From positions 53,064 through 117,063 of the forward strand of contig JAUMXB010000006.1 of the NCBI GenBank assembly GCA_030529365.1: a stretch of 64,000 bases of DNA, written 5' to 3'. The translations under genes and the position numbers were made by a program. Of the stretch, positions 17,331-26,858 are shown one piece after another. The notes under the pieces are model-generated. The model saw only the letters and a list, made by a program, of their open reading frames with translations. It was not told the origin of the DNA and made no database searches. This DNA is from Cardiobacteriaceae bacterium (GTDB taxonomy: Bacteria > Pseudomonadota > Gammaproteobacteria > Cardiobacteriales > Cardiobacteriaceae). Each line of letters opens with the position of its first letter. Position 1 is the first letter of the stretch.

Positions 17331-18391
17331 CTTCCGTTTTGCCCGCGCTGGCGCAGGTAATGGTCGGCAAGGGTGAGCGCCAGCATGGCTTCGACGATGG
17401 GACAGGCGCGCAAGGCCACGCAGGGGTCGTGCCGCCCTTTGGTGATCACGGTGCAGTCATTTCCGAAAATATCGGTGCTTTGCCCGGGCACATGGATGGA
17501 GCTGGTCGGCTTGAAGGCGACGCGCACGACGATGTCCTGCCCGCTGGAAATGCCGCCCAAGATGCCGCCCGCGTGGTTGCTGTGAAAGCCGCGTTGCACG
17601 CTTCTTTCATCGCGATGTTCGCTGCCGCGTTGTTGCACAGCGGCAAAGCCGTCGCCGATTTCCACGCCTTTGACGGCATTGATGCCCATCATGGCCTTGG
17701 CGATGTCGGCATCGAGGCGGTCAAAAACGGGTTCGCCCAGTCCCACGGGTACGTTTTCCGCAACCACGGTAATCGCCGCGCCGATGGAGTCGCCATCGCG
17801 GCGGATGTCGCCGAGATAGCGCTCCAGCATGGGCAATTGGTGTTCATTGGGGCACTGGAAGGCATTCCCGCCCACATGCGCCCAATCGACAAATTCAAGG
17901 GCATGTTCGCCCACTTGCGAAACGTAGGCGCGGATTCGGGTGCCGGCGAGGGCGGCGAGGATTTGTTTGGCAATGGCGCCGCCGGCGACGCGAATGGCGG
18001 TTTCGCGCGCGGACGATCTGCCGCCGCCGCGATAGTCGCGAATGCCGTATTTGTGGTGATAGGTGTAATCGGCATGGCCGGGGCGGAACTGGTCCTTGAT
18101 CGCGCCGTAATCCTGGCTGCGCTGGTCTTCGTTGTGGATGAGAAGGCCAATGGGTGTGCCGGTGGTTTTGCCGTCAAAGAGGCCGGAGAGGATTTGCAGG
18201 GTGTCGCTTTCCTTGCGCGGGGTGACGTGGCGCGAGGTGCCGGGTTTGCGGCGGTCAAGTTCGGCCTGGATGGCTTCGGGATCAAGGGGGATGCCGGCCG
18301 GGCAGCCGTCGAGAATGCCGCCGATGGCAAGGCCGTGGCTTTCGCCGAAGGTGGTGAGGGTAAGGAGTTTGCCGATGCTGTTGCCGCTCAT
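17327..18391 (-). CDS. aroC: Chorismate synthase
   Basis: A 354-residue enzyme that converts EPSP to chorismate with reduced FMN, the last step of the shikimate pathway. The signatures [10 protein letters not shown] (about residues 11-20), [14 protein letters not shown] and the late [18 protein letters not shown] are all present. The length is near the E. coli enzyme. The stop codon lies inside an AAGCGCTT element. The neighbour adk is co-directional, with its 3' end 191 bp upstream of the aroC start, and the gap holds another AAGCGCTT element, so separate transcription is likely. Confidence 0.97.
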   Translation of the reverse strand: MSGNSIGKLLTLTTFGESHGLAIGGILDGCPAGIPLDPEAIQAELDRRKPGTSRHVTPRKESDTLQILSGLFDGKTTGTPIGLLIHNEDQRSQDYGAIKDQFRPGHADYTYHHKYGIRDYRGGGRSSARETAIRVAGGAIAKQILAALAGTRIRAYVSQVGEHALEFVDWAHVGGNAFQCPNEHQLPMLERYLGDIRRDGDSIGAAITVVAENVPVGLGEPVFDRLDADIAKAMMGINAVKGVEIGDGFAAVQQRGSEHRDERSVQRGFHSNHAGGILGGISSGQDIVVRVAFKPTSSIHVPGQSTDIFGNDCTVITKGRHDPCVALRACPIVEAMLALTLADHYLRQRGQNGR

Positions 18392-18431
18392 GGGATTTTC
18401 TCGTGGATAGGCGTTTCGGATGGTTGCAGGG

Positions 18432-18472
18432 ATGTTGGGGTTCGCCTGCGGCTCACCACCAACCTACAGCAC
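18432..18472. repeat. GTGAGCC/GGCGAACCCC dispersed repeat
   Basis: Reads TTGGGGTTCGCCTGCGGCTC followed by ACCACCAACCTAC. The same block, in either orientation, occurs near 1262-1355, 1468-1560, 22702, 23096, 23378 and 48757-48835. Confidence 0.7.
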
Positions 18473-18482
18473 ATCCTGTCAC

Positions 18483-18560
18483 GATGAGAAATTTTCTCAT
18501 CGAAAAGCGCTTATGGCGAGAAAATTTCTCACCATAAGCGCTTTATCGTGGTAAAAAATC
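18483..18560. repeat. AAGCGCTT paired palindrome, copy 8
   Basis: Cores at 18505-18512 and 18536-18543, 31 bp apart. It lies 21 bp beyond the adk stop on the minus strand. The inner spacer GAGAAAATTTCTC is itself palindromic. Confidence 0.9.
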
Positions 18561-18581
18561 ACTATTTTTGATGATTTTATG

Positions 18582-19121
18582 TTATTCAAGATTATCAATG
18601 ACCTGGCGGATGCGATCGGTGATCGCCGCAATTTCGCCGGTGCCTTCAATATGGTGCAGGCGGTCGGCGTAATGATCGGCAACGGGTTTGGTCTGCGCTT
18701 CGAAGACGTTGAAACGGTTGCGGATGGTGTCTTCGTTATCGTCCTCGCGGCCGCGCGCCAACATGCGCTTGACGATTTCTTCGCGATCCACATCGAGATA
18801 GAGCACGGCATCGATTTTCTGGCCGCGTTCGGCAAGGAGCTTGTCGAGCGCTTCCGCCTGCGCCAGCGTGCGGGGGAAGCCGTCGAACAATGCGCCCTTG
18901 TCGTTCAGGCGGTTGGCAATCATGGCGATCACGATGTCGTCGGAAACGAGATCGCCGCGATCCATGATGCTTTTCGCGGCAAGGCCGAGTTCGCTGCCGG
19001 CGGCAATTTCCGCGCGCAGCATGTCGCCAGTGGAAAGATGGGTGAGGCCGTAATGGTTGATGAGTTCGGCCGATTGCGTGCCCTTGCCGGAACCGGGCGC
19101 GCCAAGAATGATGAGATTCAT
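18582..19121 (-). CDS. adk: Adenylate kinase, short-LID form
   Basis: A 179-residue enzyme interconverting AMP, ADP and ATP. The P-loop GAPGSGKGT is at residues 7-15. The AMP-binding block STGDMLRAEI, the GFPRTLAQAE motif and the DDNEDTIRNR region follow. The usual gammaproteobacterial enzyme has about 214 residues because of a roughly 30-residue LID insertion. Here the chain goes straight from RMLARG to the DDNEDTI helix, as in the 180-residue mycobacterial and Bacteroidetes types. AGGAGA precedes the ATG. The function is secure; the short form is odd for this class of organism. Confidence 0.95.
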   Translation of the reverse strand: MNLIILGAPGSGKGTQSAELINHYGLTHLSTGDMLRAEIAAGSELGLAAKSIMDRGDLVSDDIVIAMIANRLNDKGALFDGFPRTLAQAEALDKLLAERGQKIDAVLYLDVDREEIVKRMLARGREDDNEDTIRNRFNVFEAQTKPVADHYADRLHHIEGTGEIAAITDRIRQVIDNLE

Positions 19122-19261
19122 CGCCTTGTCTCCTGATGATTAGCAAAGCGGCGATGGTATCACAGTTCCTGCGCGAACGAGGGCTTGTTCGGGCATGACG
19201 CGCAGGCTTGCTTTTTGTTAAGATGTCGCCGTTTTTAACCCGAGGAAAAAAGGAAAGAACG

Positions 19262-19627
19262 ATGAAACGTTTCACCGAAGATCATGAGTGGATTGAAGTC
19301 AATGGCGATACCGGCCGCGTGGGCATTACCGATCACGCGCAATCGGAACTCGGCGATATTGTGTATGTTGAGCTGCCGGAAGTGGGCGCCACGTTTGCCC
19401 AGGGCGACGAAGCGGCAGTGATTGAGTCAGTCAAGGCGGCGGGCGAAGTGAAAAGCCCGGTCTCCGGCGAGATTGTGGCCGTGAACGAAGCGCTCGTCGA
19501 TGCGCCGTCCACCGTGAACGACAGCGCCGAGAGCGACGGCTGGGTTTACGAGATCCGCATCAGCGACGCTTCCGAGCTCGACAAGCTGATGGACGAAGCC
19601 GCTTACAAGGCCTTTATTGCCGGTTAA
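19262..19627 (+). CDS. gcvH: Glycine cleavage system H protein
   Basis: A 121-residue lipoyl carrier that shuttles the aminomethyl group from GcvP to GcvT. The lipoylated lysine is Lys58 in IESVKAAGEV. The HEW and ELGDIVYVELP blocks are typical. The frame is open from 19208, but the ATG at 19262 has GAGGAAAAAAGGAAAG upstream and gives the family start MKRFTEDHEW. gcvP follows after an intrinsic terminator. gcvT is not in the window. Confidence 0.96.
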   Translation: MKRFTEDHEWIEVNGDTGRVGITDHAQSELGDIVYVELPEVGATFAQGDEAAVIESVKAAGEVKSPVSGEIVAVNEALVDAPSTVNDSAESDGWVYEIRISDASELDKLMDEAAYKAFIAG

Positions 19628-19643
19628 TCAGAGATTTGCGATG

Positions 19644-19669
19644 CCATCCCGCTTGCGGGATGGTTTTTT
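19644..19669 (+). terminator. Intrinsic terminator between gcvH and gcvP
   Basis: Stem CCATCCCG/CGGGATGG with a 4-nt loop, followed by six T residues. It stands 17 bp after the gcvH stop and 31 bp before the gcvP start, so it should reduce gcvP transcription relative to gcvH. Confidence 0.85.
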
Positions 19670-19699
19670 ATGGGAATTCGGTTATTGGGGAAAAAGATT

Positions 19700-22528
19700 A
19701 TGGTGGATGTGAACCATTTTGCCGACCGTCATGTCGGCCCGCGTGCGGACGAGCAGCAAAAGATGCTGCAAGCCCTGGGTTTTTCGTCGCTGGAAGCGAT
19801 GGTGGATGCCATTGTGCCTGGCGATATTCGTCTGGAAAAAGCGCTCGACCTGCCGCAAGCGCTTTCTGAAACGCAGGCGCTTGACGCGCTCGGCGAGATT
19901 GCCGCGAAAAACGTCATCAAGCGCTCGCTGATCGGCCAGGGCTATTACGACACCATCGTACCGCCGGTGATTTTGCGCAACGTGCTGGAAAATCCGGCGT
20001 GGTACACCGCCTACACCCCCTATCAGCCGGAAATTTCGCAAGGGCGTCTGGAAGCGCTTCTGAATTACCAGACCATGGTCGCGGATCTGACCGGCATGGA
20101 TATTGCCAACGCCTCGCTCCTCGATGAAGGCACGGCGGCGGCGGAAGCGATGATGCTCGCGCGCCGCCAGAGCAAGGCGAAGTCGGACGTGTTCTATGTC
20201 GACGAAAACGTGCATCCGCAGACCATCGATGTGGTCCTGACCCGCGCGCGCTATCTGGGCGTGGACGTGCAAATCGTCGATTGCTTTGCCAAGGACGCGC
20301 TCGGCGAATGCTTCGGCGCGCTGGTGCAAGTGCCCGATACGCGCGGCAGCTATCATGATCTGCGCGAAATTGCCGACAGGCTTCATGGCCAGCAGGCCGT
20401 GCTGTGCGTGGCGAGCGATCTTCTCGCGCTCACGCTTTTCACCCCGCCCGGCGACATGGGCGCGGATATTGTCATCGGCAACTCGCAGCGCTTCGGCGTG
20501 CCCATGGGCTTCGGCGGCCCGCACGCCGCCTTCATGGCCACGCGCGACGAATTCAAGCGCACCATGCCGGGGCGTCTCGTCGGCGTATCTGTCGACAGCC
20601 ACGGCAAACCGGCCTATCGCCTCGCCCTGCAAACCCGCGAACAGCACATCCGCCGCGAAAAGGCGACCAGTAACGTCTGCACCGCGCAAGCGCTTCTCGC
20701 CATCATGGCCGGCTGCTATGGCGTCTATCACGGCGCGGAAGGCTTGCGCGCGATTGCTGGCCGCGTGCACGATCTGGCAGCGCGTCTCGCCGCCGGTCTC
20801 AAAGCCGCTGGCCTCTCCGTCAACAGCGATTTCTTCGATACGCTCACCGTCACCCTTGCCGACGCGCAAGCGGCGGACGCCGTAATGGCGCGCGCGCTCG
20901 ACAATGGCATCAACCTGCGCCGCGTCGATGAAGCGCAAGTCGGCGTCGCCCTCGATGAACGCTCCAGCGAAGCCGAAGCGCAAACCCTGCTGGCCATCTT
21001 TACCGGCAAGGAAAGCGCTTTACCGGCAACAGGCGACGCCTTCCCGCAAGCGTTCGCGCGTCAGAGCGCGTTTTTGACCCACCCCGTTTTCCAGCGCTAC
21101 CACAGCGAAACCGAGATGATGCGTTATCTGCGCAAACTCTCCGACTTCGATCTCGCGCTCGACCGCACCATGATCCCGCTCGGCTCCTGCACCATGAAGC
21201 TCAATGCCGCCGCGGAAATGCAGGGCGTCACCTGGCCGCAATTCGCCAACCTGCACCCGTTTGCGCCTGCCGAGCAGACCCAGGGCTACCGCGAACTCTT
21301 CGCCAGCCTTGAGAAAATGCTCGCCACCATCACCGGCTACGATGCCGTCTCGCTGCAACCCAACTCCGGTGCACAAGGCGAATACGCGGGGCTGCTCGTC
21401 ATTCGCAACTACCACGAATCGCGCGGCGAAGGCCATCGCGACATCTGCCTCATTCCCGCCTCTGCGCACGGCACCAACCCGGCATCCGCCGCGCTTGCCG
21501 GCATGAAAGTCGTCGTCGTCAAATGCACCGACACCGGCGACATCGACCTCGACGATCTGCGCGCCAAGGCCGGGCAGCACAAGGACAAACTCGCCTGCGT
21601 CATGGTCACCTACCCGTCCACGCACGGCATCTTCGAGCGCCATATCCGCGCGGTATGCGCCGTGGTGCATGAAAACGGCGGCCAGGTCTATCTCGACGGC
21701 GCCAATTTGAACGCGCAAGTCGCCCTTGCCGCGCCCGGCCTCTATGGCTCCGACGTCTCGCACCTGAACCTGCACAAAACCTTCGCCATCCCGCATGGCG
21801 GCGGCGGCCCCGGCGTCGGCCCCATCGGCGTGCGCAAGCATCTCGCGCCATTCTTGCCCGGCCACAGCGTAGTCAACAACGATGGCGGCGGCCTGGCCGT
21901 CAGCGCCGCACCGTGGGGCAGCGCGCTCGTCACCCTCATTTCCTGGATGTATATCCGCATGATGGGCGAAAAAGGCCTGCGCGCCGCGACCCACATGGCG
22001 CTTTTGAATGCCAACTACATCGCCCATCGCCTGAAAGACGCCTATCCCATTCTCTACACGGATGAAAACGGCCGCGTCGCACACGAGTGCATCGTTGACG
22101 TGCGTCCGTTCAAGGACAGCGCTGGCATCAGCGTCGATGATTTCGCCAAGCGCCTGATGGATTACGGCTTCCACGCCCCGACCATGAGCTTCCCGGTACC
22201 GGGCACCCTCATGATCGAGCCCACCGAAAGCGAATCCTTGGCCGAGCTTGACCGCTTCTGCGACGCCATGCTCGCCATCCGCGAAGAAGTGCGCAAAGTG
22301 GAACAAGGGCAGTGGCCGCAGGATGACAACCCGCTTGTCCACGCACCGCATACGCTGGCTGACATCACCGGCGAATGGAACCGCGCCTATGACCGCAAAA
22401 CCGCCGTCTTCCCCGTCAGCGGCATGAACCCGGCGAAATACTTTACGCCGGTCAACCGCATCGACAACGTTTACGGCGACCGCCACGTCATCTGCTCCTG
22501 CCCACCGATTGACAGCTATCAGGACTGA
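19700..22528 (+). CDS. gcvP: Glycine dehydrogenase (decarboxylating), single-chain P protein
   Basis: A 942-residue PLP enzyme that decarboxylates glycine and loads the aminomethyl group on lipoyl-GcvH. It is the fused homodimeric form, with an N-terminal half homologous to GcvPA and a C-terminal half to GcvPB. The PLP lysine is residue 693 in [17 protein letters not shown]. The frame is open from 19670, but that ATG lies in the T-run of the terminator. The ATG at 19700 follows GGGGAAAAAG and gives the family start [14 protein letters not shown] strong terminator follows the stop. Confidence 0.96.
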   Translation: MVDVNHFADRHVGPRADEQQKMLQALGFSSLEAMVDAIVPGDIRLEKALDLPQALSETQALDALGEIAAKNVIKRSLIGQGYYDTIVPPVILRNVLENPAWYTAYTPYQPEISQGRLEALLNYQTMVADLTGMDIANASLLDEGTAAAEAMMLARRQSKAKSDVFYVDENVHPQTIDVVLTRARYLGVDVQIVDCFAKDALGECFGALVQVPDTRGSYHDLREIADRLHGQQAVLCVASDLLALTLFTPPGDMGADIVIGNSQRFGVPMGFGGPHAAFMATRDEFKRTMPGRLVGVSVDSHGKPAYRLALQTREQHIRREKATSNVCTAQALLAIMAGCYGVYHGAEGLRAIAGRVHDLAARLAAGLKAAGLSVNSDFFDTLTVTLADAQAADAVMARALDNGINLRRVDEAQVGVALDERSSEAEAQTLLAIFTGKESALPATGDAFPQAFARQSAFLTHPVFQRYHSETEMMRYLRKLSDFDLALDRTMIPLGSCTMKLNAAAEMQGVTWPQFANLHPFAPAEQTQGYRELFASLEKMLATITGYDAVSLQPNSGAQGEYAGLLVIRNYHESRGEGHRDICLIPASAHGTNPASAALAGMKVVVVKCTDTGDIDLDDLRAKAGQHKDKLACVMVTYPSTHGIFERHIRAVCAVVHENGGQVYLDGANLNAQVALAAPGLYGSDVSHLNLHKTFAIPHGGGGPGVGPIGVRKHLAPFLPGHSVVNNDGGGLAVSAAPWGSALVTLISWMYIRMMGEKGLRAATHMALLNANYIAHRLKDAYPILYTDENGRVAHECIVDVRPFKDSAGISVDDFAKRLMDYGFHAPTMSFPVPGTLMIEPTESESLAELDRFCDAMLAIREEVRKVEQGQWPQDDNPLVHAPHTLADITGEWNRAYDRKTAVFPVSGMNPAKYFTPVNRIDNVYGDRHVICSCPPIDSYQD

Positions 22529-22544
22529 TAGCTGCCAACAAGGC

Positions 22545-22572
22545 AAAAAAGCGCGGCACGCCGCGCTTTTTT
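22545..22572 (+). terminator. Intrinsic terminator after gcvP
   Basis: Stem AAAAAAGCGCGG/CCGCGCTTTTTT with a 4-nt loop, 17 bp after the gcvP stop. The A and T tails make it potentially bidirectional. Confidence 0.9.
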
Positions 22573-22588
22573 ATACCCGAAAACAATC

Positions 22589-22645
22589 GTTTTTTTACCA
22601 TCAACAAGCGCTTCATATGATAAAAAATCATCATAATAAGCGCCT
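22589..22645. repeat. AAGCGCTT palindrome, copy 9 (second core decayed)
   Basis: Intact core at 22606-22613. The second reads AAGCGCC at 22638. It lies 16 bp after the gcvP terminator. Confidence 0.8.
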
Positions 22646-22701
22646 CTGACCATTGTTTTTTACCATTTACAGCCAAATCAGCAACAACCAGAACGGAAAT
22701 G

Positions 22702-23095
22702 CAGGTTGGTGGTGAGCCGCAGGCGAACCCCAACATCATGATTTTCAAAATGTCGGCGTTCGTGCAATGCGCGGTTAATGAGCCTGTCGAGATACACTAA
22801 TAGAGCATTTTTAATTCATCTAATAGCAGGATTTGCGGAGAAAAGGATGTGGAAAGCTTTGTTTCTACCCTCACCCCAACCCCTCTCCCACAGGAGAGGG
22901 GCTTTGAATCCTGTTCACATTTAAACCAAAAACGCTCTAACCACATCCGCTATGGCTGCGCAACGGCGGAATGATTGGTTGTAGGGACGTTGCCTGCAAC
23001 GTCCATGGTGCATGTATTTGAGACGTAGCAGGCTACGTCCCTACATTTGCGCCATGGAAAGTTTAGGTTGAAGTGCCGGGGAAGCACCATGTTTT
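22702..23095. repeat. Composite intergenic repeat unit, copy A
   Basis: The unit starts with GGTTGGTGGTGAGCCGCAGG and includes a block with ATGTCGGCGTTCGTGCAATG and the paired hairpin at 22984-23041. It ends with GAAAGTTTAGGTTGAAG and GCCGGGGAAGCA. The same order recurs in the next 300 bp, but copy A carries about 140 bp of extra DNA (the MITE). Confidence 0.8.
22801..22939. mobile_element. MITE with GAGCRTTTTTGA ends, copy 1 (139 bp)
   Basis: The left end is TAGAGCATTTTTAATTC and the right end, read inverted, is TAGAGCGTTTTTGGTTT. It is flanked by TA on both sides, as expected for Tc1/IS630-type movement. The neighbouring unit 23096-23377 has the same flanks without it, giving an empty site. 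It encodes no protein. Confidence 0.75.
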
Positions 23096-23377
23096 TGTAG
23101 GTTGGTGGTGAGCCATCAGGCGAACCCCAACATCATGATTTTCAAAATGTCGGCGTTCGTGCAATGCGCAGTTATTGAGCCTGTCGAGATACACCCCAAC
23201 CACGCCCGCTATGGCTGCACAACGGCGGAGTGATTGGTTGTAGGGACGTTGCCTGCAACGTCCGTGGCGCATGTATTTGGGACGTAGCAGGCTACGTCCC
23301 TGCATTTGCGCCATATGTTGCTGGATATTGATGCGGAAAGTTTAGGTTGAAGCGCCGGGGAAGCATGATGTTTTTGC
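23096..23377. repeat. Composite intergenic repeat unit, copy B (without MITE)
   Basis: Same block order as copy A. The paired hairpins are at 23242-23263 and 23281-23300. At the MITE site it reads GATACACCCCAACCACG. Confidence 0.8.
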
Positions 23378-23540
23378 AGGTTGGCAGTGAGCCGCAGGCG
23401 AACTCCAACATTTTGAAATCCATCTGTTTGTGCAAGAGATGTAGTAAACCGCCATCGTGCAGCAATGGCAGGTCGGCCATGTTCGTCCGAGATTTTTTGA
23501 TGTCGGGTAAATGGCGGGTTGACACCCTCCTTATAGCTTT

Positions 23541-23616
23541 GTGATAAATTTTCTCACCATAAAGCGCTTGTCACGATAAAATTTATCGCCATAAGCGCTT
23601 CATCATGAGAAAAAAT
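23541..23616. repeat. AAGCGCTT paired palindrome, copy 10
   Basis: Cores at 23562-23569 and 23593-23600, 31 bp apart. Both cores have TTTTCTCACC/GATAAA-type arms. Confidence 0.9.
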
Positions 23617-23718
23617 AATTATTCCAAACAATAACATAAAAATCCCTTATCGCATTGCCGCCAAAGCGCTTTTCCCGTACATTGCTGCTCCGCCACTTTC
23701 CCCGTTCCAACCATAGCC

Positions 23719-24402
23719 ATGAACCTTGCTCCCGCCCTGCTGCCCCACTCGCTGAATCTTCTTGCCTGGCTGTTGCTGCTGGCATTGCTGATCCGCAACG
23801 CCTGTTGTGTGCGTTGGCGCGTGCTCGCCAGGCATCCGCAGACTTTGCACATTTTCTTTTTCGGCGTGCTTTGCCTGGCCTTTCTCGCCGCCTTGCGCAT
23901 CGGCACCCAGCCCGGCCTGTGGCTGCATCTTTCCGGCATCACCGCCGCCACCTTGATCATGGGCAGGCGTCTTGCCCTGCTCGCCGGTACGCTCGCCTTG
24001 CTATTGCTTGTCGCGACCGGACGGGAAACTTTCTCGACCCTGGCGGCCCACGCCTTGCTGTTCGTGGCGCTGCCGGCATATGTCAGCTACGGTTTTTGTC
24101 GCCTGTTGCAAAAAATCCTGCCGCACAACCCTTTTATCTTCACGCTGGGCGCGGGATTCTTCGGCGGCATTCTCGCCCTCGCCGCCACCATGCTTGGCGT
24201 GAGCCTGCTCCTTGCTGCCAGCGGCCTGTATGGCTGGCCGCTGCTGTGGGACAAATATCTGAAATTCCTGCCCATCGTGATTTATCCCGAGGGCTTTCTC
24301 AATGGCTTGCTGGTGACGGTCATGGTGGCTTTTCATCCCCACCTGCTTTCCGCTTTCAACCCGGACAGCTATTTCAATTCGCAGCGGCCGCAGAAGGATT
24401 GA
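23719..24402 (+). CDS. Integral membrane protein, CbiM-like/ECF permease superfamily (COG3235-type)
   Basis: A 227-residue protein with six to seven hydrophobic segments. The block AGFFGGILALAATMLGVSLLL and the late PIVIYPEGFLNGLLVTVMVAF resemble proteobacterial membrane proteins annotated as energy-coupling-factor permeases related to CbiM. CbiM proteins are substrate-capture parts of nickel or cobalt importers. No ATPase or T-component gene is adjacent, so transport is only a suggestion. The ribosome-binding site is weak. The gene stands alone between repeats and a transposase relic. Confidence 0.6.
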   Translation: MNLAPALLPHSLNLLAWLLLLALLIRNACCVRWRVLARHPQTLHIFFFGVLCLAFLAALRIGTQPGLWLHLSGITAATLIMGRRLALLAGTLALLLLVATGRETFSTLAAHALLFVALPAYVSYGFCRLLQKILPHNPFIFTLGAGFFGGILALAATMLGVSLLLAASGLYGWPLLWDKYLKFLPIVIYPEGFLNGLLVTVMVAFHPHLLSAFNPDSYFNSQRPQKD

Positions 24403-24451
24403 CGGCGTTTCCGTGAGAGATGGCATCGCGCGACAAACAGACCTATTCAGA

Positions 24452-24528
24452 ATGGTAAATTTTCTCACCAACAAGCGCTTATCATGAGAAATTTTCTCGC
24501 GATAAGTGCTTATTGGTGAGAAAAAATC
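24452..24528. repeat. AAGCGCTT paired palindrome, copy 11
   Basis: Cores at 24473-24480 and 24504-24511 (second with one change, AAGTGCTT), 31 bp apart. It starts 50 bp after the membrane-protein stop and abuts the transposase relic. Confidence 0.9.
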
Positions 24529-24539
24529 AGGTGCAAGGA

Positions 24540-25506
24540 ACGAAATTCAGGCTGAAAACGCTGCAACCCTTATCCTGCAAGATTTTCAGCGGGATCAGAA
24601 TCTTTGAACACAAACAATGCCCTTTTTGCGGCTCAAAACACACCAAGAAAAACGGGACAAAATCATAAACAGCAATACAAATGTTGCGATTGCCAGCGTT
24701 AATTTCTAGGTGGAAAACGCCTCGACCCGGATGACCTCTGGCACCACTACACCCGGCACAAACAAACCGCAGTCGAGCCAGCTCAAAAATACAACGTCAG
24801 CCGCAGAACCATCAGCCGGCACCTCAAAAAAGCGCATATGGAATCAGCATTTCCGGCAACCAAAACCGCCAGCCTCATCCTGGATGCCGCCTGCTTCGGG
24901 CGCCATCACGGTGTGATGGCGCTGCTGGATGCTGTCAGCAGACAAGCGCTTTTTGTCGGCGAAGTTACCACGAAAGCAACGCGCTTTACCCTGCCGCGAT
25001 TGCTAAAGTTCAAGAAAAATGCACTGTTATACAAAGCATTACCGGAGACGGACGCAAAGGCTTTGTGCAACTGTTGCCCGATGTACCAGTGCAAATGTGC
25101 CACTTCCACCAATTGCAAATCGTCAACCGCTGCCTCACCCGCAACCCGAAAAGCGCCGCAGCGTGTGAACTGCGTACGCTTGTTTTGAACCTCAAGAGCA
25201 GCACAGAAACATCGTTTAAAGAATCACTTGCAGCATGGCATATGCAGCACAAAACCTTCTTGAACGAACGCAGCACTCACCCTGCCACACTACACACACA
25301 AGCGCTTGAGAAGCACCTGTAACAGCCTGAAACGCAACCTGGACATACCCTTTGCCTACGAGCACCACCCTGAACTTTGTATCCCCAAGACGACAAATTT
25401 GCCCGAAGGACGGTTTGCCGAACTGAAGCGCAGATTGCGATGTCATCAAGGGATGCAAAGGGAGAATAGGATGCGGTTTATAACGGATTATTTTTCTGAA
25501 AAATAA
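24540..25506 (+). pseudogene. Decayed transposase, IS256-like with N-terminal zinc ribbon
   Basis: Conceptual translation must change frame at least twice and read through stops. The pieces, in order, are a zinc-ribbon start CPFCGSKHTKKNG with a second pair CCDCQR; then KRLDPDDLWHHYTRHKQT and a helix-turn-helix (YNVSRRTISRHLKKA); then SLILDAACFGRHHGV (first catalytic Asp). After a frameshift near 25030 come SITGDGRKGF (second Asp) and VQMCHFHQLQIV. After another near 25318 comes the C-terminal GRFAELKRRLRCHQGMQRE. This matches transposases that I recall as the 'IS256 family, variant Zn-binding type'. No inverted repeats were identified. The element is certainly inactive. Confidence 0.75.
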
Positions 25507-25560
25507 CGTCACAGCCTGAAATTTGTCCCTTACACCTGTCTTTAAAAGTGCTTTAACAAG

Positions 25561-25600
25561 TGTCTTTTATCGATATAAGCGCTTCTTGGTGGTAAAAAAC
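25561..25600. repeat. AAGCGCTT palindrome, copy 12 (single)
   Basis: Core at 25577-25584 with right arm TGGTGGTAAAAAAC. It lies 23 bp beyond the hlyD-type gene's stop on the minus strand. Confidence 0.8.
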
Positions 25601-25623
25601 ATTCATTTTCTCCATATTTTTGA

Positions 25624-26847
25624 TCAACGCTCACGCAATGCCTGTTTCATGCGCGTGATCGGCTTGATGAGATACTGGAAAACGGTTTTCTCGCCGGTTT
25701 TGATGTCCACGTTGGCAATCATGCCCGGCATGATAGGCAGCGGTTTGCCGGTTTTGTCGGTAAGCACGCTGCCGCTGGTTTCAATCAGCACGCGGTAGTA
25801 GGACTGACTGGCATCAAGATTGAGCTCGCTCGGGCGGCGCTCGTCGCTGAGCGTATCCGGGCTGATCAGGGTTACCACGCCGTCGAGACCGCCATAAATG
25901 GCATAATCATAGGCGGAGAGCTTGACCACTGCCGGCAGCCCCGGATGGATGAAGGCGACATCCTGCGGGTTGATGTAGGCCTGCACGAGGAGCTTGTCGT
26001 CAATGGGCACGATTTCCATGATGTCCTGCCCGGGGTTGATGACGCCGCCAATGGTGTTGATCTTGATGTTGTTGACGATGCCGCGCACCGGCGAGCGGAT
26101 GTCGGATCTTGCCACCGGGTCGGCACGCAGCGCCAGATTTTCCCGCGCCTGCGCCAGTTCGGATTCGGTGCGCACCAGCTCGTTGTTGGCCTCGGTTTTA
26201 TACTGGTTTTGTCGTTCACTGATTTGCAGGGCGATGTCGGAAGATTCGCGCTGCATGCGCAGAAGCTCGATTTCCGAGGAAACGCCGCGCTTGACCATGG
26301 CGGCGGTACGGCGAATCTGCTCGTCGAGAATGCGCTTGCTTTGCGCAAGGCCGCTCACTGCCGATTTCAGCGCCTGCTGCCGCGCGTTGTAGGCTGCGGC
26401 TTCACGGTCGCGCAATTCGGCAGGCGTGCTTTCCGGGAATTCCAGCGGCAGCTCGTAGGCTTCAGCCTTGTAGCGCGCGAGCATGGCTTCGAGGTTGACC
26501 ACCTTGGCTTCCGCTTCGCGATAGCCGGCGGAGCTGCGCGTGTCGTCAAGGGTGACGAGAATGTCGCCCTTCTCGACGGTATCACCTTCTTTCACGTGCA
26601 TGACCTTGAGAATGCCGGCATCCAGGCTCTGGATCATTTGCTGGCGCGAGCTCGGGATGACGGATCCCTGTCCGCGCGTGACTTCTTCAAGCGGGCTCAT
26701 ATATGCCCAGGTGACGAAAGCGATGATGAACAGCAGCATGACCCATACCATACTGAGGAGACCATGGTGCTTTTCCGCCTGCATGGCGGCATCGAGATCG
26801 CTGACCAGTTTCAGGTCTTTCTGCGAGAGTTTTCTTTTTCTGGCCAT
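25624..26847 (-). CDS. Type I secretion periplasmic adaptor (HlyD/LapC family)
   Basis: A 407-residue membrane-fusion protein linking the ABC exporter to the outer-membrane channel. There is a short cytoplasmic N-terminus (KRKLSQKDL), a single membrane helix at about residues 33-51 and a lipoyl-like half-motif (VKEGDTVEKGDILVTLDD). A long alpha-hairpin region lies at about 115-245, then the beta-barrel and the C-terminal MPGMIANVDIKTGEKTVFQY signature of HlyD-type T1SS adaptors. GAGGAGACAAGC precedes the ATG, which is 11 bp after the ABC gene. It is the last gene of the aceEF-T1SS run. Confidence 0.93.
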   Translation of the reverse strand: MARKRKLSQKDLKLVSDLDAAMQAEKHHGLLSMVWVMLLFIIAFVTWAYMSPLEEVTRGQGSVIPSSRQQMIQSLDAGILKVMHVKEGDTVEKGDILVTLDDTRSSAGYREAEAKVVNLEAMLARYKAEAYELPLEFPESTPAELRDREAAAYNARQQALKSAVSGLAQSKRILDEQIRRTAAMVKRGVSSEIELLRMQRESSDIALQISERQNQYKTEANNELVRTESELAQARENLALRADPVARSDIRSPVRGIVNNIKINTIGGVINPGQDIMEIVPIDDKLLVQAYINPQDVAFIHPGLPAVVKLSAYDYAIYGGLDGVVTLISPDTLSDERRPSELNLDASQSYYRVLIETSGSVLTDKTGKPLPIMPGMIANVDIKTGEKTVFQYLIKPITRMKQALRER

Positions 26848-26858
26848 TGCTTGTCTCC

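Larger units (their letters stand above)
22573..23718. other. Gene-free 1.1-kb repeat cluster
   Basis: No gene is seen. The stretch contains two AAGCGCTT elements at its ends and two tandem copies of a composite intergenic unit (about 22702-23095 and 23096-23377). Each unit is made of a GTGAGCC/GGCGAACCCC block, a shared unique part and a paired ACGTAGC hairpin. The first copy is interrupted by a MITE. A third, partial GTGAGCC block lies near 23378-23412. Confidence 0.8.

Noticed and set aside
19122..19261. Glycine riboswitch upstream of gcvH
   Set aside because: No tandem aptamer motifs are visible; only an imperfect CCTGCGCG/CGCGCAGG stem that is not diagnostic.
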